10,420 nucleotides of DNA from Asaia bogorensis (GTDB taxonomy: Bacteria > Pseudomonadota > Alphaproteobacteria > Acetobacterales > Acetobacteraceae), in contig CAMBXJ010000101.1 of NCBI GenBank assembly GCA_945871455.1, positions 1-10,420 of the forward strand, read 5' to 3'. Shown one piece after another: positions 1 to 7,730 of this stretch. The notes beneath the pieces are model-generated. The model had not been told where the DNA came from and made no database searches. It saw only the letters and a program-made list of their open reading frames with translations. A program made the translations under genes and the position numbers. The first letter of the stretch is position 1; every line of letters begins with the position of its first letter.

Positions 1-495
1 GAAGACCGGCAGTGGTTCCCCGACATCGCCGGCAATGGCAATGCGATGGGCGTGCTGCGCGACTGCTGGGCCAATTATCGCGATGAGAGCTTCATTCTGC
101 AGCATCTCAGCCCGCGCCTGATCCGCCATTTCGGCCTGTTCCACGTGGTTGACGATTCCAGCGAGCAAACCCTGCGAGTAGAGGCAATTCACGACGAGCG
201 CGGCTACCGCAAGATACGCCAGGCCCTGGCCCGTCATTACGATGTCGGCTGGACCGCCGCCGATATCCAGGTGGTCGATGTCGATCTGTCTGGCGATCGC
301 AAGCTGATCCTGCACCACCGGGCGATGAACCGCGTCCTGCTGGAGGAGCGCGACACCCGCACGGTGCTGCAACATCTGGCCGATCTCTGGAGCTATGACG
401 TGTTGCTGAAGGAGATCGATCCGGTTGGAGAAACGGTGCTGAAAGAATACAGCGCAAGCCCGCGTCCGGGGATTGCGCAAACCGGTTCCCCCTGA
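1..495 (+). CDS. spoVR: SpoVR family protein, C-terminal part (5' end outside window)
   Basis: The frame is open from base 1 and ends with TGA at 493-495, so this is the last 164 residues of a protein whose start lies to the left. It opens with EDRQWFPDIAGNGN and continues with DESFILQHLSPRLIRHF, LFHVVDD, IHDERGYRKIRQALA, VDVDLSGDRKLILHH and LWSYDVLLKE. These match the C-terminal region of SpoVR/YcgB proteins, which are usually about 450-520 aa, so roughly the last third is present. SpoVR is needed for spore cortex formation in Bacillus. In non-sporulating proteobacteria its biochemical role is unknown, and it is usually encoded with the PrkA kinase and the YeaH/DUF444 protein, which would lie left of this window. 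The tail after LKEY (SASPRPGIAQTGSP) is probably lineage-specific. It is convergent with the minus-strand gene ending at 742 and shows no functional link to the rest of the window. The family call is strong. Confidence 0.93.
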   Translation, partial: EDRQWFPDIAGNGNAMGVLRDCWANYRDESFILQHLSPRLIRHFGLFHVVDDSSEQTLRVEAIHDERGYRKIRQALARHYDVGWTAADIQVVDVDLSGDRKLILHHRAMNRVLLEERDTRTVLQHLADLWSYDVLLKEIDPVGETVLKEYSASPRPGIAQTGSP

Positions 496-591
496 CCGAA
501 AGTCGCCGTTACCGCGGGTGGCGGTGCGTCATCTCAACCGCCCAACCCATTGACCGATGCACCCTCGCCCTCGCCAACCGACCGAACCAGC

Positions 592-710
592 GACCCATGG
601 CGACAACGGCCGCCGTCATTGCGAGCGCAGCGAAGCAGTCCAGGGCAACCCACAGGATCGATAGTGCCAGGGCCCTGGATTGCTTCGCCGCGCTCGCAAT
701 GACAGCGGCC
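592..710. repeat. REP/MITE-like palindromic repeat, copy 1
   Basis: Two 39-base arms, 608-646 and 672-710, form an imperfect inverted repeat with three mismatches around a 25-base loop. The core arm contains TCATTGCGAGCGCAGCGAAG, a palindrome motif dispersed in many alphaproteobacterial genomes. The unit extends left to GACCCATGGCGAC at 592-604, and the same extension precedes the second copy at 10306. It sits between two convergent gene ends, a typical place for REP-type elements, and could act as a bidirectional transcription barrier. No transposase is nearby, so any mobility would have to be in trans. Bases 496-591 and 711-741 show nothing else. Confidence 0.85.
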
Positions 711-741
711 ACCCATAGGTGCGTGTTTCGTCCGGTCGGTA

Positions 742-1497
742 TCAAACCGCCAGCACGGTCTCCACACTGATGCCGCGGCAGTCCATCTCGTAATCCAATC
801 CCTCGACTGGCGGGCGAGCGAACTGCCAGGTGATGCCGTGTGCGGCGGCGCCGCGGCGCACCAGCAGATCGCCGAGGAAAGGATGGACATCATAAACGCT
901 GTAGACCTGCGTGCCGGTCACGGCCGACCAATCGTGGCCCAGGACCGCCATGCGTCGTTCCATCTCGCCAACCACGTAGTCCGCCTTTGCCCGCATGCCC
1001 TCTGGGCTGGTGTCGCCCAGACGGACCGTATGGTCGCGATAATTGCCCTGACCCTCCCGGGCCTCCCCGCTGCCGGCGATCATGAAGGACGATGACGCAT
1101 CGGCAGCCGGGCGGACGATGCAGAACGCATGGAATCCCGGTTCCGCGGGCGGATCGATCTCTGGGCAGACATTGCTGCGCGCGACCGGATTGCCTTGTTC
1201 GGTCAGCACGCCCCAGCCCTGTAAGACCGACGCATAGGCGCGGTTGAAGGTCAGGAACCCGTCTTCGGTGAACGGCGCCGGAGAACGTAACTCACAGGCA
1301 CAGAACGATGTCGTGGGCAGACCCTGGGCGGTCAGATAGGCGGCAATGCGCGCCCATCCATCCGCCATGGGCACGACACGCGCGAACCGCACACGCTCTA
1401 TCCGGTGTCCGGGCAGGGCCGCGACTCCGGCCGAATACTGGAACACGCCCGGCGCATAGACAAAACCCCGCGCCGGAAGTGCGATCGCGCCGGTCAT
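742..1497 (-). CDS. Tandem Rid (YjgF)-like protein, putative enamine/imine or aminomuconate-type deaminase
   Basis: The protein is 251 aa, starts at ATG 1497-1495 and stops with TGA at 742-744. Both halves look like the Rid/YjgF fold. In the C-terminal half (about 157-242), a helix region with KADYVVGEMERRMAVLGHDW is followed by VTGTQVYSVYDVHPFL and then ARPPVEGLDYEMDCRG (227-242). This parallels the RidA order of helix, KTTVFLTD, and PARSxVxVxxLPxxALVEIEA. The N-terminal half has ELRSPAPFTEDGF (69-81), FNRAYASVLQGWG, and NPVARSNVCP (103-112). The arginines at 107 and 228 correspond to the substrate carboxylate-binding Arg of RidA. Rid proteins hydrolyse reactive enamine/imine intermediates. 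From memory, the closest named family may be the CnbZ 2-amino-5-chloromuconate deaminase, which I cannot verify here. It is the last gene of the operon, starting 7 bases after the stop of the flavoprotein gene. No clear ribosome binding site is visible, so translational coupling is likely. The Rid-like fold is moderately sure; the substrate is unknown. Confidence 0.7.
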   Translation of the reverse strand: MTGAIALPARGFVYAPGVFQYSAGVAALPGHRIERVRFARVVPMADGWARIAAYLTAQGLPTTSFCACELRSPAPFTEDGFLTFNRAYASVLQGWGVLTEQGNPVARSNVCPEIDPPAEPGFHAFCIVRPAADASSSFMIAGSGEAREGQGNYRDHTVRLGDTSPEGMRAKADYVVGEMERRMAVLGHDWSAVTGTQVYSVYDVHPFLGDLLVRRGAAAHGITWQFARPPVEGLDYEMDCRGISVETVLAV

Positions 1498-1504
1498 GGC
1501 CGGA

Positions 1505-2152
1505 TTATTCCGCGGCCTTGGCCTTGCGGGCCATCCATTCCTCGACGGAAATGCGCGGAAGTTCGAACCGGTCGGTGACGCGGGAATACCAGCCGCCGCC
1601 GTGCAGACGCCCGATCAGGTCCAGCTTGGGCGTGTCGATATAGCAACGTTCGGCATCGAGCACGCAATCGTCTTGAATATACATGGCAACAACGGTGCCG
1701 AGCACGACGGCGCGATCGATGCCGACATCGACGATGACGAGCCGCTCACATTCCATGGCGACCGGGGCTTCCTTGATCCGCGGAGGCTTCACATGCAGCG
1801 ACGGCGCCGTGGTCAGGCCGGCTTCTTTCAGCTCATCGACGCCCTTGGGGAAGTCGATCGCGGTGATGTTCATCGGTTCGGCCAGCGCGTAGCTGCACAG
1901 GTTCACGACAAACTGGCCGGTGCGGCGGATGTTGCCGCCGGTGTCCTTGACATCGCCCGGACCACGCCCACCGATCCCGAACGCGACGACGGGCGGGTTG
2001 CCCGACATGGCGTTGAAGAACGAAAACGGCGCGGCGTTGACGGTGCCGTCGACATCCTGCGTGGTGACCCAGGCCACCGGCCGTGGGCCGATGGTCGCGA
2101 CCAGCAGCTTGTAGACGTTCTCGTTCTTGGTGTTCTGCATATCGAACAGCAT
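1505..2152 (-). CDS. Flavin reductase-like domain protein (FMN-binding, DIM6/NTAB type)
   Basis: The protein has 215 residues when started at ATG 2152-2150. The frame stays open upstream to 2224, but that extension would overlap the preceding selenoprotein gene and has basic, low-complexity residues unlike the family. The chosen start leaves 29 bases after the upstream stop and has a weak GGGGA about 7 bases before it. A second ATG (residue 5, 2140) is also possible. Family features are IGPRPVAWVTT (21-31), NAAPFSFFNAMS (39-50), NPPVVAFGIG (52-61), KDTGGNI (69-75) and FVVNLC (81-86). These are the FMN-contacting core of the flavin reductase-like/split-barrel family, which includes FMN reductases of two-component oxygenases and stand-alone flavoproteins. 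No partner monooxygenase is present here, so it may be an FMN-dependent electron carrier for the neighbouring redox proteins rather than an oxygenase reductase. The stop is TAA at 1505-1507. It is cytoplasmic, with no signal peptide or membrane segment. Family assignment is strong, physiological partner unknown. Confidence 0.88.
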   Translation of the reverse strand: MLFDMQNTKNENVYKLLVATIGPRPVAWVTTQDVDGTVNAAPFSFFNAMSGNPPVVAFGIGGRGPGDVKDTGGNIRRTGQFVVNLCSYALAEPMNITAIDFPKGVDELKEAGLTTAPSLHVKPPRIKEAPVAMECERLVIVDVGIDRAVVLGTVVAMYIQDDCVLDAERCYIDTPKLDLIGRLHGGGWYSRVTDRFELPRISVEEWMARKAKAAE

Positions 2153-2181
2153 ATCGGGTCCCCGCGTGATTCGGTGGAGCG

Positions 2182-2736
2182 TTACGCGCCGATCCCGCCC
2201 CTGTCCAGACCGCACGGCCCGCACCAGATGCCTCGCACCTGTTCGATCGCCGTCGTCGCCATCGCCCGCAATCCCTCGTCCCCCACGCTGCTGATCGGAT
2301 GTGGGATGATGGCGAACCGGTACCCGGAAAAGCCCAACACCCGCGCCATCAACTCCGCCGCGCTGACGAACCGTGTCGTCATCACGCCTACCGCTGGAAC
2401 CCCCAAGCGCTCTGCCGTTACAGCGTCATGCAAACTGCACGACGAGCAACTGCCTCAGTCGCCAATCCCGGAGATGACCGCGTCCCAGCCTTTGATCTCC
2501 TCGACGATCCATGTATCGGCCGGCGCGCTGTAGTTGGACTTGACGCGCGTCACCACGTTGGCAACCCCGCACTCCTGCCGCAGCATCTGGTCGAGATGCG
2601 AAAAGAAGCCCTTGGTTCCTTCCTTGCCGTTGGAAATTATCCCAATTGTCCTGCCTGCCAGGTCCACCAACCTGGGCGCCAGTTGCCCCAGCGGTGGCGC
2701 CACCTCATTGGTGGGGTCAAGAACCCGAATAACCAT
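2182..2736 (-). CDS. UGSC-family selenoprotein with in-frame TGA read as selenocysteine (184 aa)
   Basis: This is one gene interrupted by TGA at 2455-2457. The first 93 codons (2736-2458) end in WDAVISGIGD. After the TGA the same frame continues with GSCSSCSLHDAVTAERLG to TAA at 2182-2184. Reading TGA as Sec gives U94 in U-G-S-C-S-S-C (94-100), the signature of the UGSC (seleno)protein family; C97 and C100 make a redox cluster with it. The conserved-looking segments HDAVTAERLGVPAVGVMTT (103-121) and AIIPHPISSVG (142-152) lie after the TGA, so the downstream part is under coding constraint. The C-terminal tail has WCGPC at 171-175, identical to the thioredoxin active-site motif but outside any thioredoxin fold. 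ATG 2736-2734 overlaps the upstream stop (TAATG) behind a strong Shine-Dalgarno. A SECIS-like hairpin follows the TGA. The family's function is not established; a selenol-based redox role is inferred. Readthrough needs selA, selB, selC and selD, which are not in this window. The alternative is a nonsense mutation or base error in a Cys form. Confidence 0.86.
2417..2457 (-). promoter_or_regulatory. Sec codon (UGA, 2455-2457) with putative bacterial SECIS hairpin
   Basis: On the sense strand the UGA is followed by ten bases and then a 9-bp stem, CGUCGUGCA (2444-2436) with UGCAUGACG (2432-2424), containing one G-U pair and no mismatches. The three-base loop GUU (2435-2433) has its G 20 bases after the UGA. 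Bacterial SECIS elements lie inside the coding region just after the UGA with an apical-loop G/U recognised by SelB, typically about 16-37 bases downstream, so position and loop both fit. A further GUU/AAC pairing (2450-2448 with 2419-2417) extends the helix across an internal loop. The structure was found by eye and no folding energy was computed. Confidence 0.72.
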
Positions 2737-3821
2737 TACCGAACCTCCTCATACGACAAACCGGCGTCACCGTTCGGCGGTCCGCAATCGACGCAGACGC
2801 CGATCGGCAAGGTGACCGCGCGGCTCTTGGTGCCCAGCCAGGGAGGAATCACCGCGCCAAAACCGCCAGCGGGACCGCCCGCCGCCACCACCAGCAACTG
2901 CTCGGCCGACTCCAACGCCGAATAAACGGAATCGCCGCGATCCCGCACCACGGCCGCCTTGCCGACATCCGCCCATTCCCGGCGATGGATCCGCGCCCGC
3001 TGGTGGATGAACGCCGCGATGTCAGTCTTGTTCCAGCCCGCCGCGTGCAGATGTGCGCGCAACTGCGGCGGAATGATCAGCGCGTAGTTCCCGCCCCAGA
3101 TCGAAAAATGGCGCATGTTGGCGCGCATTTCCGCGGCGAAGGTTTCGAGAATTTCCTCGGGCTGCGTCGTCCACTCGTTCATGATCTGCCGCGGCGCGCC
3201 GGCCGCCATGACGGTGACCGCCGAGACCTCGGCTGGCAGTCCGCACTGCACCGATAGCGGCAACCACGGAGAGTCCTCTTCATCCTCGGCCACGCAGAAG
3301 GTGAACTTGCCAGGGTGCCCAAGCGTGGAGCGATCGATGCCGCCTGGCCGGACTTCCAATACGTTGATCAGCGCCAGCCGCAGGGCTCGGCCGATGACCG
3401 CGGTGGCGCGATCGCTGTTGCCCAGCGCGCTGAAGCCGCCGGAAGCGCCGATCTCCCGTCGGATCGGTCCGTTCAGCACCACGAATACCGCGCATCCTCC
3501 GGTGGAGGCGGTCGCGCCGTGCAGCAGAAATGGCGGCTGGAGCATTGCGGTGAACGCTGCCAGCACCACGGGGAAATGCATCGGCAGACAGCCCGCCATG
3601 ACAGCGTTGATGGCCAATTTTTCCGCCGTAATCGCCACGCCTCGCACAGGTTCCACCCCGACCAACTGTTCGGCCGGCGTCATCGCCCAATCCAGGCACG
3701 CCTGCACCGCCTCGGCGGTGGGAGGCACAATGGGCAGCCCATCGGTCCAGCCGTTACCATGGTAGAGCTCCTGAGCGGCCCAGGTATCAGCAACATCGTA
3801 CGTGTGCGAAGCAAGCTGCAT
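2736..3821 (-). CDS. Conserved protein of unknown function, partner of the UGSC selenoprotein (361 aa)
   Basis: The start is set at ATG 3821-3819, with GGAG 7 bases upstream. The frame stays open to 4031, but that Arg/Pro-rich extension looks non-coding. The protein begins MQLASHTYDVADTW, then GNGWTDGLPIVPPTAEAV (23-40), a motif I associate with uncharacterised proteins encoded beside UGSC proteins. Other blocks are EKLAINAVMAGCLPMHFPVV (67-86), STGGCAVFVVLNGPI (106-120), GRALRLALINVLEVRPGG (144-161), HPGKFTFCVAEDEEDSPWLP (169-188) and VVAAGGPAGGFGAVIPPWLG (311-330). It carries six cysteines (78, 110, 176, 193, 343, 346), the last two as CVDC near the C-terminus. There is no signal peptide; the hydrophobic stretches look like buried helices rather than clear membrane spans. 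No catalytic class is recognised. Overlap with the selenoprotein start and the CxxC suggest the two proteins act together, perhaps as subunits of one enzyme; that is inference. It could be a catalytic subunit using the UGSC protein as redox donor. Confidence 0.72.
   Translation of the reverse strand: MQLASHTYDVADTWAAQELYHGNGWTDGLPIVPPTAEAVQACLDWAMTPAEQLVGVEPVRGVAITAEKLAINAVMAGCLPMHFPVVLAAFTAMLQPPFLLHGATASTGGCAVFVVLNGPIRREIGASGGFSALGNSDRATAVIGRALRLALINVLEVRPGGIDRSTLGHPGKFTFCVAEDEEDSPWLPLSVQCGLPAEVSAVTVMAAGAPRQIMNEWTTQPEEILETFAAEMRANMRHFSIWGGNYALIIPPQLRAHLHAAGWNKTDIAAFIHQRARIHRREWADVGKAAVVRDRGDSVYSALESAEQLLVVAAGGPAGGFGAVIPPWLGTKSRAVTLPIGVCVDCGPPNGDAGLSYEEVR
2744..2750 (-). promoter_or_regulatory. 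Strong Shine-Dalgarno for the selenoprotein gene, inside the upstream gene
   Basis: The sense sequence GAGGAGG lies 7 bases before the ATG at 2736, within the last codons (YEEVR) of the preceding gene. The upstream TAA and the ATG share one base (TAATG). It is the best ribosome binding site among the minus-strand genes here and implies coupled, efficient translation of the selenoprotein with its partner. Confidence 0.85.
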
Positions 3822-4064
3822 GGCGACACTCCGCTGGCGGTGCCGAGCACCTGTTGTGGCCGAAGGATCACTCCAGGTATCAGGCGAATCCTGGCTGGTT
3901 GCAAGCTTCAGCGCGAACCGGGGGCGAACGGGAGAACGCAGCGCCCCCCTCCGCCGAACACGCGCCTCCGGTGGCGGCCGGCGCTGTTCGCCGCGGACAG
4001 ATTCCGCCGCGTGCTCATGGCGATCCGGCACGGCCTCGGGGTGGTGAATGCGGGAGGCTGTTGA
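3822..4064 (-). other. 243-bp gap between hyuAB-like gene and UGSC operon, with hairpin
   Basis: On the minus strand an inverted repeat GGCGC(C) and CGAACA pairs 3990-3980 with 3966-3955 (11 bp with one bulge) around a 13-base GC-rich loop. No T-run follows, so it is not a classical Rho-independent terminator; it may pause, process or stabilise the transcript. A very weak promoter candidate lies nearer the next gene: TTGCAA (3904-3899), 17-base spacer, GATACC (3881-3876), only three of six matches at -10. Whether the four downstream genes form their own transcription unit is undecided. Confidence 0.35.
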
Positions 4065-7000
4065 TCAGCAAGCTGGCCCGTATCCGCCGCCGCCCGGGGT
4101 TTCGATCACGAACACATCGCCAGGCAGCATTTCGGCGCTGTCCGTCCCGGTCAGGACATCGCGGCTGCCATCGACACGTTCCACCCATTGCAGACCGGCC
4201 GCACCGTCCGCGCCGCCGTCCAACCCGAACGGGGCCACATTGCGCCGCGACGACACGATCACCGCGGTCATCGGCTCCAGGAACCGGACCCGCCGGATGG
4301 CGCCGTCGCCGCCGACCCAGCGGCCCGCGCCACCGGAGCCTCGACGGATGCCGAACAGTTCCAACCGGACGGGGTAGCGCAGTTCGAAGACTTCGGGGTC
4401 GGTCATGCGGGTGTTGGTCATATGGGTCTGGATGGCGGCGGTGCCGTCGAACCCGGGACCGGCGCCGGTGCCGCCGCAGATGGTTTCGTAGTATTGGCGG
4501 GTCGCGTCGCCGAACAGGAAGTTGTTCATGGTCGCCTGCGAACAGGCCAGGCTGCCCAAGGCGCCGAACAGCGCGTTGCAGGTCGCCTGGGAGACTTCGG
4601 TGTTACCAGCAACGACCGCCGCCCCCGGACGAGGCGACAGGAATGTGCCATCCGGAATGATCAGTTTCAGCGGCTTCAGGCACCCGTCGTTCAGCGGAAT
4701 ATCGTCGCCCACCAGGCAGCGGAACACATACAGCACCGCGGCGCGCGTGACGGCCGGCGGCGAATTGAAATTGCCCTCGTCCTGCGGTCCGGTGCCGGTG
4801 AAATCCACCGTGGCGCCGCGGGATTCGCGATCGACGCTGATGGACACGCGCAGAGGCTTGCCGTTGTCCATCCGATAGTCGAAGGACCCGCTGCCCAGTC
4901 GATCGATCACGCGGCGGACCGATTCCTCCGCGTTGTCCATGACATGGTGCATATACGCATTAACCGTCGGCCAGCCATATTGCGCGACGACCCGTTGCAG
5001 TTCCTGCACGCCCTTTTCATTGGCGGCGACCTGGGCCTTGATGTCGGCGACGTTCACGTCCGGGCTGCGCGCGGGGTATTTCGCACCGGCGAGCACGGCC
5101 CGGAACGCGGTTTCCCGGAAGTCTCCGCCATCCACCAGCAGGAAATCGTCGATGACGACACCTTCCTCCTCCAGGGTGCGCGACATCGGTGGGGTGGACC
5201 CGGGGGTGATCCCGCCGATATCGGCATGATGCCCGCGACTGCCCAGAAAGAACTGGATTGCCTGGCCGCCGGCATCGAAGACCGGCGTGATGACCGTGAC
5301 ATCGGGCAGATGGGTGCCGCCGTTGAACGGATTGTTCAGCGCAACGACATCGCCGGGTTTCAGCGTGTGGCGGCGGTTGGCCAGGACGGTGCGCACGCTC
5401 TCCCCCATCGCGCCCAGATGCACCGGGACATGCGGGGCATTGGCGACCAGGCGGCCTTCAGAGTCGAAAATGGCGCAGGAGAAATCGAGGCGTTCCTTGA
5501 TGTTGACGCTCATCGAGGTGTTTTGCAGCACGGCGCCGGTCTGTTCGGCCACGTTCATGAACAGGTTGTTGAACAGTTCCAGCAACACCGGGTCGGGCCG
5601 GTCGCTGCCGGGCGGGACTCGGGTCGCCAGGGGTTCGGTGCGCGACAGCAGCATGTGGTCCAGGGCGGTGACTTCGGCGGTCCAGCCGGGTTCGACCACG
5701 GTCGTCGCATTGGCCTCGCGGATCAGGGCGGGACCGGCGATGCGGTCGCCGGCCAGCAGGGCGGTCCGCTCATAAACCGGGCAATCCCGTTCGGCGCCGT
5801 CCGTATGGATGCGGACCGCATCGACGGGGGACGGGGCGCCGGTTGCGCGGGCAGGCAGGGTTGCTTCGTGGACGGTCTCGCCGGGCGCGGTTGCCTCGAC
5901 CGCGACGGCTTCGACGATCAGCGGGCGGCCAGGGGTGGCGAAGCCGAAGCGGGCGCGGTGGGCTTCGGTGAATTGGGCGGTCAGGCGCGGGACCGCTTCG
6001 GTGGGATCGATGTCCGGCAGAGCAACGATCAACGCTGCCTCGGTGCCGGTATAGCGCAGATGCAACGAACGCGTGGTGGCAATGGTATGGGCGGCCGCGC
6101 CCTGGGCCAGCAACGCTCCTGTCGCATCCAGCGCCAGGCGGTCGGCCAGCGCCGACAGATCGGGCAGGGCTTCCGCGGCCAGCGTGATTTCGACCGCCTG
6201 CTCGCGCATCGCGCTCTGGTCGGCCAGCCCCATGCCGTATGCCGACAGGACGCCGGCATAGGGGTGGATGAACACGGTTTCCATGCCCAGCGCGTCGGCG
6301 ACGAGGCACGCATGCTGCCCACCGGCGCCACCGAAGCATTGCAGGGCGAACCGGGTGGCGTCGTGGCCTTTCTGGACCGAGACCTGCTTGATCGCATTGG
6401 CCATGTTGGCGACGGCGATCGCCAGAAAGCCTTCCGCCACCTGCTGGGGAGTCCTCGTCTCGCCGGTCGCGGCGGAGATTTCCTGGGCCAGGGCGGCGAA
6501 CTTCGCCTCGACCACGGCCGCGTCCAATGGCTCATCGCCGTTGGGGCCGAAAATCGCCGGAAAATGCGCCGGCTGGATTTTCCCCACGCAGACATTGGCA
6601 TCCGTTACCGTCAGCGGTCCGCCGCGCCGATAGCAGGCCGGACCCGGGTCGGCGCCGGCCGAATCCGGTCCCACCCGCATGCGCGCGCCATCGAAATGCA
6701 GGATGGAGCCACCGCCCGCGGCAACCGTGTTGATCGCCATCATCGGTGCGCGGATCCGCACGCCGGCGACCGCGGTCTCGAACGTGCGCTCGAACCCGCC
6801 GGCATAGAGCGCGACATCGGTCGAGGTGCCGCCCATGTCGAACCCGATGATCCGGTCCAGCCCGGCCATGCCGGCGGTGCGCGCCGCGCCGACGATGCCG
6901 CCCGCGGGTCCGGACAGGATCGCGTCCTTGCCCTGGAAGCCGCCGGCTTCGGCCAGCCCTCCGTTCGACTGCATGAAATACAAGCGTGTGCCGCCGAGTT

Positions 7001-7730
7001 CGCTGGCGACCTGGTCCACGTAGCGGCGCAGGATCGGCGACAGATAGGCATCGACGACGGTGGTATCGCCGCGCGGCACCAGGCGCAGCAAGGGGCTGAC
7101 CGCGTGGCTGGCGGACACCTGTCCCAGCCCCGCTTCTCGGGCCAGGTCCGCAAGCCGCTGTTCCTGGGCGGGATATTTCCAGGCATGCATCAGCACGATG
7201 GCGCAGGCATCGATCCCATCCGCCTTGGCCGCGGCGAAGGCGGCGCGGGCGGCGGCTTCATCCAGGTTCTCGATTTCCTGGCCATCCACGCCGACCCGGC
7301 CGCCGATTTCGACGACGCGTTCGTACAGCATTGTCGGCAGGGTAATCGCGAGGTCGAACAACCTCGGGCGAGCCTGATTGCCGATGCGCAGGCAATCCGC
7401 GAAACCGCGGTTGACGATCAGCAGGGTGCGGTCGCCCTTGCGTTCCAGCAGCGCGTTGGTGGCGACTGTCGTGCCCATTTTGACCGCGTCGATAAGGCCG
7501 GTGGGAATCGGTTGGTCGAGCGCGATCCCCAGCATGGTCTTGATGCCGGCGATGGCGGCGTCGCGGTAGCGGCCCGGATTCTCACTGAGCAGTTTGTGGG
7601 TGGACAGGCGCCCGTCCGGATCGCGCGCGACGATGTCGGTGAAGGTGCCGCCGCGATCGATCCAGAATTGCCATTTTGCCTGCATATTTGGGGCCTGCAT
7701 ATTCGGGGCCTGCATATTGGGGGCTTGCAT
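4065..7730 (-). CDS. Fused HyuA/HyuB hydantoinase / 5-oxoprolinase-like ATP-dependent amidohydrolase (1221 aa)
   Basis: The family hydrolyses cyclic amides such as 5-oxoproline, hydantoins or N-methylhydantoin using ATP; related members act as acetone or acetophenone carboxylases. Here both subunits are one chain, as in 5-oxoprolinase, and the length is typical. HyuA half (about 20-690): [13 protein letters not shown] (23-35), [13 protein letters not shown] near 85, [13 protein letters not shown] near 296-308 (actin-like ATPase phosphate loop), and [10 protein letters not shown] near 463-472. HyuB half (about 705-1215): [36 protein letters not shown] near 828-838, and a C-terminal PGGGGYG. 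No frameshift or missing block was seen. The start is uncertain: the frame is open to 7985, but similarity begins at WQFWIDRGG. Four in-frame ATGs at 7730, 7715, 7700 and 7685 lie in a 15-bp tandem repeat (MQAPN), none with a good Shine-Dalgarno; the first is taken. It is transcribed towards the UGSC operon and divergently from the aminotransferase gene. The substrate cannot be read from sequence. Confidence 0.93.
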   Translation of the reverse strand: MQAPNMQAPNMQAPNMQAKWQFWIDRGGTFTDIVARDPDGRLSTHKLLSENPGRYRDAAIAGIKTMLGIALDQPIPTGLIDAVKMGTTVATNALLERKGDRTLLIVNRGFADCLRIGNQARPRLFDLAITLPTMLYERVVEIGGRVGVDGQEIENLDEAAARAAFAAAKADGIDACAIVLMHAWKYPAQEQRLADLAREAGLGQVSASHAVSPLLRLVPRGDTTVVDAYLSPILRRYVDQVASELGGTRLYFMQSNGGLAEAGGFQGKDAILSGPAGGIVGAARTAGMAGLDRIIGFDMGGTSTDVALYAGGFERTFETAVAGVRIRAPMMAINTVAAGGGSILHFDGARMRVGPDSAGADPGPACYRRGGPLTVTDANVCVGKIQPAHFPAIFGPNGDEPLDAAVVEAKFAALAQEISAATGETRTPQQVAEGFLAIAVANMANAIKQVSVQKGHDATRFALQCFGGAGGQHACLVADALGMETVFIHPYAGVLSAYGMGLADQSAMREQAVEITLAAEALPDLSALADRLALDATGALLAQGAAAHTIATTRSLHLRYTGTEAALIVALPDIDPTEAVPRLTAQFTEAHRARFGFATPGRPLIVEAVAVEATAPGETVHEATLPARATGAPSPVDAVRIHTDGAERDCPVYERTALLAGDRIAGPALIREANATTVVEPGWTAEVTALDHMLLSRTEPLATRVPPGSDRPDPVLLELFNNLFMNVAEQTGAVLQNTSMSVNIKERLDFSCAIFDSEGRLVANAPHVPVHLGAMGESVRTVLANRRHTLKPGDVVALNNPFNGGTHLPDVTVITPVFDAGGQAIQFFLGSRGHHADIGGITPGSTPPMSRTLEEEGVVIDDFLLVDGGDFRETAFRAVLAGAKYPARSPDVNVADIKAQVAANEKGVQELQRVVAQYGWPTVNAYMHHVMDNAEESVRRVIDRLGSGSFDYRMDNGKPLRVSISVDRESRGATVDFTGTGPQDEGNFNSPPAVTRAAVLYVFRCLVGDDIPLNDGCLKPLKLIIPDGTFLSPRPGAAVVAGNTEVSQATCNALFGALGSLACSQATMNNFLFGDATRQYYETICGGTGAGPGFDGTAAIQTHMTNTRMTDPEVFELRYPVRLELFGIRRGSGGAGRWVGGDGAIRRVRFLEPMTAVIVSSRRNVAPFGLDGGADGAAGLQWVERVDGSRDVLTGTDSAEMLPGDVFVIETPGGGGYGPAC
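7677..7730 (-). repeat. 15-bp tandem repeat encoding (MQAPN)3-MQA at the N-terminus of the hydantoinase
   Basis: On the sense strand the unit ATGCAGGCCCCGAAT occurs three times from 7730 to 7686 with only third-position differences. A partial fourth copy, ATGCAGGCA, follows at 7685-7677. Every unit starts with an in-frame ATG, giving four possible starts 15 bases apart. The repeat precedes the conserved domain, so copy-number change would alter only the N-terminal extension and the distance from upstream signals. Confidence 0.9.

Noticed and set aside
2455..2457. TGA read as a genuine stop giving two small genes or a pseudogene
   Set aside because: No start with a ribosome binding site serves the downstream half. 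The TGA falls exactly at the UGSC selenocysteine position and is followed by a SECIS-like hairpin. A base error cannot be fully excluded.
3822..4031. N-terminal extension of the UGSC partner protein
   Set aside because: The extension is Arg/Pro-rich and without family features, whereas ATG at 3821 has a GGAG at proper spacing and starts where protein-like sequence begins.
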